Both the position numbers and the translations under genes were made by a program. A stretch of 5,017 nucleotides of DNA, taken from NCBI GenBank assembly GCA_030621685.1, contig JAUXHF010000162.1, positions 1 through 5,017 of the forward strand. The letters are read 5' to 3'. Under the pieces are notes generated by a model. It was given only the letters and a program-made list of their open reading frames with translations. It ran no database searches and had not been told where the DNA came from. The stretch is from Spirochaetota bacterium. Its GTDB lineage: Bacteria; Spirochaetota; UBA12135; COTS27. Shown piece after piece: positions 1 to 5,017 of the stretch (position 1 is its first letter; each line of letters begins with the position of its first letter).

Positions 1-49
1 ATATGCCCTGTATATGCCCTGTATATGCCCTGTATATGCCCTGTATATG
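1..49. repeat. 11-bp tandem repeat array at the left edge
   Basis: Four identical consecutive copies of the unit ATATGCCCTGT fill positions 1-44, followed by a partial copy (ATATG) at 45-49. The array begins at the first base of the window, so its true length is unknown. The unit contains no stop codon in any of the six frames, and a plus-strand frame entering from the left stays open until a TAG at 99-101. It could therefore be the end of a coding repeat, but nothing else supports a gene there. The array lies downstream of the sugar-binding-protein gene. The rest of the stretch up to 118 holds a T6 run (61-66) and a short direct repeat (CTTATTCT) but no convincing terminator. Confidence 0.95.
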
Positions 50-118
50 TGTCCTTAGGCTTTTTTACACTTGCCCCAAAAACTTATTCTGCTTATTCTA
101 GGGGGTGCGATGGATATT

Positions 119-1387
119 TCAGCGGTTAGCAGCAACCCAGGCTTGAAAATTATCGGCAACTTTTTGCGGGCTAAGCACGCCAAACATCATCTCTTGTATT
201 TGTGGCTGCAAGATTCCGATGCCTGCAGCATCAACTACAGCATCAATAACGTAGCCACCGGGGGTGTTGCCCAAAAATTTAGCACGGCGTTTAGTAATAA
301 CGTTGGCATTTCCGGGCTGTGCTAATTTGTAGGCAGGTATCCATCCTTGTTTAGTTTTAATTTTACCGCCTTCGGGCCCTGAGTAATACCATATCCATTC
401 CCATGCGGCATCGGCTTTCGCTCCGCTTAGTTTAGCGTTCATGCCAAAGCCCGTGCCTGCTACTACAGAGGTTGAACCAGAAAGGCCTTGTTCATTAGCT
501 AAAGCCGGAAAAACTTCCAAAGACACATGGCGATGCAAGGACTCATCCATCTCACCAATAATGTTAGGCACTCTCCAGCCGCCATCTATGAAATAGACGG
601 CTTTTTCATTTACGAAATCTGAAAGCGCTCTGCCGTATTCGGCTTGGTTAATACCCGGCGAGAACATTTTGTTATCGTTTAAGGTTTTAATAACACTTAG
701 AGCCCTTACAAATTCAGGGTCGGCAAAAGAAGCCTTTCCTTTTACAGCTCTGTTAAGCCAATCTCTTCCCCCTGTTCTTTCTACTAAAGCACTAAGCAAG
801 CAAGACTGCATTTGCCAGCCATCTTTGTTATCCATAGCAATAGGAATGTATCCGCCTTTGCGGATGCTGTCTCCTTGATTGATGAGTTCTTGAAAGGTTT
901 TTGGGAATTTCAGTTTTAATTTCCGAAGAAGTTTGTTGTTTACATACATGACATGGGTAGCGGTAACTTGCTCGGGTAATTCATAAATTTCCCCATTAGC
1001 ACCCTGGTCAACCACGGCTGCCGGCGAGAATTTTTTGGCAAAGGGCTTTACTCTGCTGCTGATGTCTTTAATTTTCCCACTGGAGGTAACATGTCCCGTT
1101 CTTTTTCCCGGCCAAAGAAAAATCAAATCTGGAAGCTGGTTAGCAACATTTAAGGCTTGCAGTTTGTTATGATAGGGTTCATTTACTAAATAATCAAATT
1201 CTAAGTTGATATTTGGGTTTTTTTTCTTAAATCCTGCTAGTATCTGATTGAAATTTTCAGTGGAAACAGTATCTGCTCTATCCAAGTAATGCAATACTTT
1301 CAAGGTTGTTTGCTCTGAATAACCTATATGGAAAAGAAAAGATAGCAGAACTGCGCTAAGAATTATTTTTTGAATAATTTTTTTCAT
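119..1387 (-). CDS. Periplasmic sugar-type ABC transporter substrate-binding protein (family 1)
   Basis: The 422-residue product is a probable extracellular solute-binding protein of family 1, which delivers sugars or glycosides to an ABC importer. The N-terminus (MKKIIQKIILSAVLLSFLF) is a signal peptide, with likely cleavage after GYS at residue 24. There is no lipobox cysteine, so the mature protein should be soluble in a diderm periplasm. Family-like segments include NKLQALNVANQLPD (about 74-87), FLWPGKR (90-96), the FVNEKAVYFIDGGWRV region (258-273) where such proteins are typically conserved, and AAWEWIWYYSGPEGG (327-341). The length is normal for the family. The start is supported by AGGAGG four bases before the ATG. 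The gene lies on the same strand as the beta-glucosidase and 287 bp downstream of it, which suggests import of a beta-glucoside. No permease or ATPase gene is in the window. The exact substrate cannot be read from the sequence. The FLWPGKR-type signature recalls spirochaete homologues, from memory. Confidence 0.92.
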   Translation of the reverse strand: MKKIIQKIILSAVLLSFLFHIGYSEQTTLKVLHYLDRADTVSTENFNQILAGFKKKNPNINLEFDYLVNEPYHNKLQALNVANQLPDLIFLWPGKRTGHVTSSGKIKDISSRVKPFAKKFSPAAVVDQGANGEIYELPEQVTATHVMYVNNKLLRKLKLKFPKTFQELINQGDSIRKGGYIPIAMDNKDGWQMQSCLLSALVERTGGRDWLNRAVKGKASFADPEFVRALSVIKTLNDNKMFSPGINQAEYGRALSDFVNEKAVYFIDGGWRVPNIIGEMDESLHRHVSLEVFPALANEQGLSGSTSVVAGTGFGMNAKLSGAKADAAWEWIWYYSGPEGGKIKTKQGWIPAYKLAQPGNANVITKRRAKFLGNTPGGYVIDAVVDAAGIGILQPQIQEMMFGVLSPQKVADNFQAWVAANR

Positions 1388-1407
1388 GGTACCTCCTGGG
1401 CTGTACC
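1388..1407 (-). promoter_or_regulatory. Strong RBS of the sugar-binding-protein gene inside a small hairpin
   Basis: On the minus strand AGGAGG (plus positions 1392-1397) lies four bases before the ATG. It is flanked by a perfect 5-bp inverted repeat, GGTAC (1403-1407) and GTACC (1388-1392), whose 10-nt loop holds most of the Shine-Dalgarno sequence and whose 3' arm abuts the start codon. The RBS is clear. A role of the hairpin in limiting translation is inference, since a 5-bp stem with a 10-nt loop is only weakly stable. Confidence 0.6.
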
Positions 1408-1516
1408 TGTGGGGTCTCTGATTTGTTACTTATATTAAAAACTATTTTGAATACTTTTCACTATGCCAGCGCTTGGTTATGGTATGGCGAGGATAAAAGT
1501 AAACTTGAATAGAAAT

Positions 1517-1522
1517 ACTATA
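1517..1522 (-). promoter_or_regulatory. Weak candidate -10 box for the sugar-binding-protein gene
   Basis: The minus strand reads TATAGT here, the same hexamer as the -10 proposed for the beta-glucosidase. It lies about 130 bp before the start codon. No good -35 box is present at standard spacing, and this AT-rich stretch offers several similar hexamers, including TATACT on the plus strand at 1519-1524. The gene may instead be transcribed by read-through from the beta-glucosidase. The remainder of the 287-bp gap shows only short repeats (GCATA twice at 1551-1560) and an AGGAGG on the plus strand at 1568-1573 with no convincing gene behind it. Confidence 0.22.
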
Positions 1523-1636
1523 CTTTTAGTTTTAATACAATTCTAATTTAGCATAGCATAGTTTCATAGGAGGCATAAGAATTTTAGAATGCTCTGTAAT
1601 TTTTATAAAAGCAAAGAAAATTCAATAAGCGTGTAT

Positions 1637-1680
1637 AAAAAATTCATAGCTATCTGGCTAAACAACGTGGAGCGCTACGT
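1637..1680 (-). terminator. Weak candidate terminator after the beta-glucosidase gene
   Basis: Two small hairpins can be drawn on the minus strand at the end of the gene. The first overlaps the stop codon (1675-1680 with 1665-1670, ACGTAG and CCACGT, one G-T pair, loop CGCT). The second pairs TAGC (1657-1660) with GCTA (1647-1650) around a 6-nt loop. It is followed after four bases by six T residues (1637-1642 read on the minus strand). The stems are short and not GC-rich, so termination may be partial, allowing read-through into the sugar-binding-protein gene. Confidence 0.27.
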
Positions 1681-3036
1681 GCTAAGGGATTTTTTGAAAG
1701 CTAAAAAGCTATCTTTAGGTGTTCGCTTTTGACTTTCAAAGTTAACGTGAACAAGGCCAAAACGTTCTTTATAGCCAAAAGTCCATTCATAGTTATCTAA
1801 CAAGGACCAGCAAAAATAACCTTTTAAGGGAATTCCATCGCTAACAAGCTTTTTTACTTCATGAATATGATCATTGAAATAGCGCACTCGCCTATGGTCG
1901 TGAACGGCATCAGATTCCACCGCATCATGCCAAGCCATACCGTTTTCTGAAACATAGAGAGGAAGATTCTTCGTATAGTTTTGATGTATCCAGCGAATAA
2001 TGTAATGTATGCCTTGGGGATAAATCTCCCAGCCCATGCTTGTTTGCGGCAGGTCACCTTTTTCTTGCTTCACGATAAGTTTGTTTTGGGCATGGCCCGA
2101 AGCTATCCGCGCTCGCGTATAATAATTTATGCCAAGCCAATCTAATTTCTGGGCTATGATGGGAAAATCAAGTTCATAGTTTTCGGGCATATGCCGCGAA
2201 AGCTGCTCAAGCACATTGCTAGGATAAGATTTTTTGAATATTGCCTGCAGAAACCAGCGATTGTAAATCCCCTCGACTAAGGCGGCAGCCTCGATGTTTT
2301 CTGGCTTCTGGTCGATAGGCTCAATTTTCTCGAAATTCAAGATAATACCTAGGTTTTTCCCAGATTCTGCGCGAAGAGCCTGCATGGCAAGCCCATGGGC
2401 TAAAAGAACATAATGCATAGCCCTGCTGGCAGCACGGATATCCCGTAACCCCGGCGCATGTAGGCCCAAGAAATGGCTTAGCCATGCAATGCACCAAGGC
2501 TCATTAACGGTGTTCGTGCCAGCAAGCCTATCGCCTAAGCGGCGGTAGACAAAACTTGAGAATTCGGCAAAGCATATAGCTGTGTCTCTATTGCGCCAGC
2601 CACCCTTATCGGCAAGATACGAGGGCAAATCCCAATGATGCAGGCAGCAAAAAGGTTGTATCCCTCGTTCTAGCATGCCGTCTACCAGTTTATCGTAAAA
2701 ATCGAGAGCCTTAGGATTTGGCTGCTTCATGTTATTTGGGAAAATTCTCGCCCAGGATACCGAAAAACGATAGGCATCAAAGCCGCCTAACCTAAGGAGA
2801 TCTAAGTCTTGCTGCCAATGATTATAGTGCTGGCATGCCAAGGCAGCCGTTTCCTGATTGTAGGTGTTGCCCGGAGTTTCTGCAAAGTCATCCCAGTGGC
2901 TTCTGCCGCAGTCGCCCAAGCTACTGCCTTCAATTTGATAACTAGATGTAGCCGTCCCAAAGATGAAATCTTTGGGAAAATCACTGCGATTAAAGCTAAA
3001 AGTATTATTTTTTTGCATATCCTGAATATCCTGCAT
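1675..3036 (-). CDS. GH1 family beta-glucosidase, cytoplasmic
   Basis: The 453-residue product is a full-length glycoside hydrolase family 1 enzyme, a retaining beta-glycosidase with a TIM-barrel fold. The N-terminal signature FPKDFIFGTATSSYQIEG (20-37) includes the sugar-binding Gln34. HHWDLP is at 133-138. The acid/base glutamate is Glu179 in TVNEP, and the nucleophile is Glu364 in YVSENG. INYY (303-306) supplies the active-site tyrosine region. The NYEWTFGYKERFGLVHV segment (415-431) carries the Glu417-Trp418 pair that binds an unphosphorylated glycone, in place of the Ser/Lys/Tyr phosphate-binding pattern of 6-phospho-beta-glucosidases. This fits ABC rather than PTS uptake. There is no signal peptide, so it should act in the cytoplasm on imported beta-glucosides or cellodextrins. 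Substrate preference (glucose, galactose or fucose) is not decided by these motifs. The start at 3036 has GAGG eight bases upstream, but a second in-frame ATG seven codons in (Met7) is possible. From memory it resembles alphaproteobacterial enzymes. Confidence 0.95.
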   Translation of the reverse strand: MQDIQDMQKNNTFSFNRSDFPKDFIFGTATSSYQIEGSSLGDCGRSHWDDFAETPGNTYNQETAALACQHYNHWQQDLDLLRLGGFDAYRFSVSWARIFPNNMKQPNPKALDFYDKLVDGMLERGIQPFCCLHHWDLPSYLADKGGWRNRDTAICFAEFSSFVYRRLGDRLAGTNTVNEPWCIAWLSHFLGLHAPGLRDIRAASRAMHYVLLAHGLAMQALRAESGKNLGIILNFEKIEPIDQKPENIEAAALVEGIYNRWFLQAIFKKSYPSNVLEQLSRHMPENYELDFPIIAQKLDWLGINYYTRARIASGHAQNKLIVKQEKGDLPQTSMGWEIYPQGIHYIIRWIHQNYTKNLPLYVSENGMAWHDAVESDAVHDHRRVRYFNDHIHEVKKLVSDGIPLKGYFCWSLLDNYEWTFGYKERFGLVHVNFESQKRTPKDSFLAFKKSLST

Positions 3037-3041
3037 ATCCT
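3015..3041 (-). repeat. Triplicate 9-bp repeat spanning the beta-glucosidase start codon
   Basis: Three head-to-tail copies of AGGATAT(G/T)C lie on the minus strand, at plus positions 3033-3041, 3024-3032 and 3015-3023. The outer two are identical and the middle one differs by one base. The unit is three codons long, so the array is in frame and encodes the N-terminal M-Q-D, I-Q-D, M-Q-K. Copies one and three each hold an ATG preceded closely by AGGA, so repeat gain or loss would change the number of start codons without shifting the frame. These residues precede the conserved GH1 domain, which begins near residue 20. Confidence 0.9.
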
Positions 3042-3078
3042 TTTCCTCGAAAGAGTTTTTTAAAACTGCATTATTTTT

Positions 3079-3087
3079 ACTATACCA
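3079..3087 (-). promoter_or_regulatory. Extended -10 promoter for the beta-glucosidase gene
   Basis: The minus strand reads TGGTATAGT here: a TG dinucleotide, one base, then TATAGT (five of six consensus bases). No good -35 box lies at 16-18 bp, as is common for extended -10 promoters. The implied transcript would start near 3072, giving a leader of about 36 nt before the ATG at 3036. The RBS is GAGG (plus positions 3045-3048), eight bases before the ATG. Confidence 0.5.
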
Positions 3088-3160
3088 TAAAATTCATATA
3101 ACTTTTTGATTTTTAATGCTTACAAAAAAAACCATAATAATCATTTTTAATAAAATTTTA

Positions 3161-3169
3161 TGCTATAAT
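3161..3169 (+). promoter_or_regulatory. Consensus extended -10 promoter facing oppA
   Basis: TGCTATAAT is a perfect extended -10 element, with TATAAT at 3164-3169. The hexamer 17 bp upstream (TCATTT, 3141-3146) is a poor -35, but the TG extension compensates in sigma-70-type promoters. A perfect 12-bp palindrome (3150-3161) sits in the spacer and touches the TG. If used, transcription begins near 3176 and gives oppA a long leader of about 225 nt that includes the inverted repeat and hairpin described below. Confidence 0.55.
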
Positions 3170-3252
3170 GAAAAAATAACTTAACAGCTAAAACTAAAAG
3201 CTAAAAGTTAAAAACTAATTGCTCTATCAATCTGATGTCATAGTTTCTAGTC

Positions 3253-3267
3253 ATGAAAAACTTTCAT
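3253..3267. promoter_or_regulatory. 15-bp inverted repeat, possible operator
   Basis: ATGAAA and TTTCAT form perfect 6-bp arms around AAC. The size and short spacer resemble a dimeric repressor site, but no regulator gene is in the window. It lies downstream of the plus-strand promoter and upstream of oppA. In AT-rich DNA such repeats also arise by chance, so this is a weak call. Confidence 0.3.
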
Positions 3268-3279
3268 TAAATATTTATT

Positions 3280-3324
3280 TAAAGGCCTATACCTGTTACT
3301 GTTTTTTTAGCAGCTAGGCCTTTA
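3280..3324 (+). promoter_or_regulatory. 45-nt imperfect hairpin in the oppA leader
   Basis: The outer arms TAAAGGCCTA (3280-3289) and TAGGCCTTTA (3315-3324) are perfect 10-bp complements. Inside them, CTGTTA (3293-3298) pairs with TAGCAG (3308-3313), including one G-U pair. The asymmetric internal loop has three nt on one side and one on the other, and the terminal loop of 9 nt is rich in T. No proper T-run follows on either strand, although TTATCTATACTT after the plus-strand stem is T-rich. It may be a leader structure, a transcript end for a short RNA, or an operator, since a possible -10 (TATACT, 3327-3332) begins three bases after it. Confidence 0.55.
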
Positions 3325-3401
3325 TCTATACTTATGCTGAAAGGTAGTTTTTCTAGGTTAAACTTTTGCAGGATGAGATGGAAAAATAACGGAGGAAACT
3401 C

Positions 3402-4982
3402 ATGAAAAAATCAATTAAAATACTACTTGGCCTAGCTTTGATATTGCTGATGGCGCAAGGCATTTTGGCAGCACAAGTGCTAAAACGCGGCAATGGCGGA
3501 GAGCCTGCCACCTTAGACCCTCATTATGCTTCGGGTACTTGGGAAAATTATATCATTGGCGATATGTTTATGGGCCTTACCACCTATGCCGCCGATGGTA
3601 AGCTTCTGCCCGGCTTAGCAGAAAGCTGGAAAATCTCTGCCGATGGCAAAGTATATACTTTCAAACTTCGCTCAGGCTTAGTATGGTCAGATGGGAAGCC
3701 AATTACGGCGCAAGACTTTTTGTTTTCATTACGGCGTATTATGGATCCTAAAACGGCATCTCGTTATGCCTTTATTCTGTATCCCATAAAAAACGCTCCA
3801 GAAATAAATAAGGGCGAACTTAGTGTAGATATGCTAGGGGTGAAAGCCATAAACAGCTCTACCTTAGAAATTACCTTGTTAAATTCCGTGCCTTATTTTC
3901 TCGAGCAGCTTACGCATTACACATCTTGGGCTATTCCCGAACATGTGGTTACAAAGCATGGCAAAGACTGGACAAAAAAAGAAAACATTGTTGTCTCAGG
4001 TGCTTTCAAATTAGAAGAGTGGCGAGTACAAACGCTTATACGTTTAGTGAAAAATCCTAAATTTTTCGATGCGAAAAATGTGAAACTTGAAGCTGTAGAA
4101 TTTTATCCTATTGAAGATGCAAACTCTGAACTTAATCGCTACAGGTCTGGAGGTCTTCATTTTACCGCTTCTATTCCCGCAGGGCAAGTTACTCGGCTTA
4201 AGAAAGATTTTGGTAAAGAGCTTAAGATTTCGCCATATCTTGGAATTTATTATTACCCTGTGAACACAAAACTTCCAAAACTAAAAAACGTTCAAGTTAG
4301 AAAGGCCCTCTCTTTGGGAATAAATAGAGATATCATTACCCAAAAAATATTGGGCGAAGGTCAAATATCGGCTTATTCCTTTGTTCCACCTAGTGTGAAT
4401 AATTACGTCCCTTTTGGAAAACAAGCTAGGGTAGCCGGTTATAACCGTTCGTATAAACGAAATATAGCTGAAGCTAAAAAACTGATGACAGAAGCAGGCT
4501 TCTCTGCCTCTAATCCGCTTGAACTTGAATTGAAATACAATACCGATGAAGGTCATAAAAAAATAGCCATTGCCGTAGCGGCCATGTGGAAACAGATTTA
4601 TGTGAAAACAAAGCTTTTCAACCAAGAGGTGAAAGTCCATTATAAAAACCTACAAGATGCACAATTTGAAATAGGTCGCGCTGGTTGGATAGGCGATTAT
4701 AACGACCCTACCACTTTCACAGACATTTTCCTTGAAAGTGACTACAATTATGGACGTTTCTTTGATCCTAAGGCTGCCCAGCTCTCTAAGCAAGCAAGCC
4801 GTATAACCGATTTAAAAAAACGTGCTACCGTGCTTGCCGAGCTAGAAAAAGTTGGGCTTAGTGGGTATGGGAAAATTCCTATTTATTACTATGTCTCTAA
4901 ACATATTGTCTCTAAGAAAGTAAAAGGCTGGGAACCCAATATTGTGGATACCCATCGTAGCCGTTGGATATCCATACGCTAA
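3402..4982 (+). CDS. oppA: Periplasmic oligopeptide ABC transporter substrate-binding protein, OppA type
   Basis: The 526-residue product is a family 5 solute-binding protein, which captures oligopeptides in the periplasm and passes them to an Opp/Dpp-type ABC importer. The signal peptide covers residues 1-23 and ends in ILA before AQ. There is no lipobox cysteine, so the protein is probably not lipid-anchored. The mature N-terminus RGNGGEPATLDPHYASGTWE (29-48) and the block AESW...DGKVYTFKLR...WSDGKPITAQDF (73-106) are the classic family 5 signature. GWIGDYNDPTTF (428-439) matches the conserved ligand-proximal region, and IPIYYYVSKHIV near the C-terminus is also typical. Length is normal for OppA. 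The start is decided by GGAGG at 3391-3395, six bases before the ATG. No oppBCDF genes follow within the window and a terminator candidate comes directly after the stop, so it may be a single-gene unit. A dipeptide or murein-peptide ligand cannot be excluded. From memory, the sequence style is alphaproteobacterial. Confidence 0.95.
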   Translation: MKKSIKILLGLALILLMAQGILAAQVLKRGNGGEPATLDPHYASGTWENYIIGDMFMGLTTYAADGKLLPGLAESWKISADGKVYTFKLRSGLVWSDGKPITAQDFLFSLRRIMDPKTASRYAFILYPIKNAPEINKGELSVDMLGVKAINSSTLEITLLNSVPYFLEQLTHYTSWAIPEHVVTKHGKDWTKKENIVVSGAFKLEEWRVQTLIRLVKNPKFFDAKNVKLEAVEFYPIEDANSELNRYRSGGLHFTASIPAGQVTRLKKDFGKELKISPYLGIYYYPVNTKLPKLKNVQVRKALSLGINRDIITQKILGEGQISAYSFVPPSVNNYVPFGKQARVAGYNRSYKRNIAEAKKLMTEAGFSASNPLELELKYNTDEGHKKIAIAVAAMWKQIYVKTKLFNQEVKVHYKNLQDAQFEIGRAGWIGDYNDPTTFTDIFLESDYNYGRFFDPKAAQLSKQASRITDLKKRATVLAELEKVGLSGYGKIPIYYYVSKHIVSKKVKGWEPNIVDTHRSRWISIR

Positions 4983-5006
4983 ACTAGCTGCTGCTAATGT
5001 TTTTTT
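4981..5006 (+). terminator. Probable intrinsic terminator of oppA
   Basis: TAGC (4985-4988) pairs with GCTA (4993-4996) around a TGCT loop. AAAC (4981-4984) can extend the stem against GTTT (4999-5002) across a 2-nt bulge. A run of seven T residues (5000-5006) follows. The hairpin begins inside the stop codon. The stem is short and poor in GC, so the call is moderate. Confidence 0.45.
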
Positions 5007-5017
5007 GAGTTACTGGG

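Larger units (their letters stand above)
3037..3401. other. Divergent intergenic region between the beta-glucosidase and oppA genes
   Basis: These 365 bp are strongly AT-rich and contain no believable gene. They hold one extended -10 promoter on each strand, a 12-bp palindrome ATAAAATTTTAT (3150-3161), and a run of degenerate CTAAAA-type repeats (3187-3214). Further along are a 15-bp inverted repeat (3253-3267), a 45-nt hairpin (3280-3324) and the RBS of oppA (GGAGG, 3391-3395). A 10-codon leader frame (3373-3405) overlaps the oppA start. Confidence 0.85.

Noticed and set aside
74..106. CCCC and GGGG arms that could form a terminator after the sugar-binding-protein gene
   Set aside because: The stem is only four base pairs around a loop of over 20 nt, and no T-run follows on the minus strand.
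71..325. Plus-strand open frame of 84 codons overlapping the end of the sugar-binding-protein gene
   Set aside because: Most of it is antisense to a well-supported gene, there is no good ribosome-binding site, and the translation shows no recognisable domain.
1589..1732. Plus-strand 47-codon frame (begins MLCNFYKSKENS) with AGGAGG at 1568-1573
   Set aside because: The AGGAGG lies 15 bases from the ATG, which is too far. The last 20 or so codons run antisense to the end of the beta-glucosidase gene, and the product has no recognisable feature.
1854..2057. Minus-strand 67-codon frame inside the beta-glucosidase gene
   Set aside because: It is an alternative frame of the conserved GH1 C-terminal region on the same strand, with no independent support. 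The similar frames near 2802-3063 were rejected for the same reason.
3131..3150. Possible Fur-like box in the divergent region
   Set aside because: Only a few bases agree with the Fur consensus and the DNA is simply AT-rich. Neither neighbouring gene concerns iron.
3187..3214. Series of CTAAAA-type direct repeats
   Set aside because: The copies are degenerate and of unequal length (6 to 8 bp). They look like low-complexity AT-rich sequence rather than an iteron array or a CRISPR.
4281..4640. Minus-strand open frame of 119 codons inside oppA
   Set aside because: It lies wholly antisense to conserved OppA coding sequence and resembles no family that I know. It is best read as a shadow frame.

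Overview
This window carries three complete genes, all concerned with nutrient uptake or use. There are no RNA genes, insertion sequences, CRISPR arrays or phage genes that I can support. The organism looks like a diderm (Gram-negative) bacterium of low to moderate GC (about 40% by eye, not computed) with very AT-rich intergenic DNA. Both substrate-binding proteins have signal-peptidase-I-type leaders without a lipobox cysteine, so they should be free periplasmic proteins. From memory of the families only, the beta-glucosidase and the peptide-binding protein resemble alphaproteobacterial members, while the sugar-binding protein resembles those of spirochaetes. The phylum is therefore open.

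Layout, left to right. Positions 1-49 hold four copies plus a partial copy of an 11-bp tandem repeat that runs off the left edge. A minus-strand gene for a family 1 (sugar-type) ABC substrate-binding protein follows (119-1387). A 287-bp gap (1388-1674) holds its ribosome-binding site, a hairpin that could mask that site, and weak promoter and terminator candidates. A minus-strand GH1 beta-glucosidase comes next (1675-3036), with a 9-bp triplicate repeat over its start codon. A 365-bp divergent intergenic region (3037-3401) has an extended -10 promoter on each strand, two inverted repeats and a 45-nt hairpin in the probable oppA leader. A plus-strand OppA-type peptide-binding protein (3402-4982) and a modest terminator end the window.

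The minus-strand pair makes functional sense. The periplasmic protein would capture a glycoside or oligosaccharide for an ABC importer whose membrane and ATPase subunits are not here. The cytoplasmic GH1 enzyme would then hydrolyse the imported, unphosphorylated sugar, since its C-terminal motif is of the non-phospho type. The divergently transcribed oppA serves peptide uptake and need not be functionally linked. No permease or ATPase gene lies in the window, so both binding proteins are either orphans or have partners elsewhere. I see no convincing undescribed system. The most notable features are the repeat over the GH1 start, the oppA leader hairpin and the 11-bp edge repeat.
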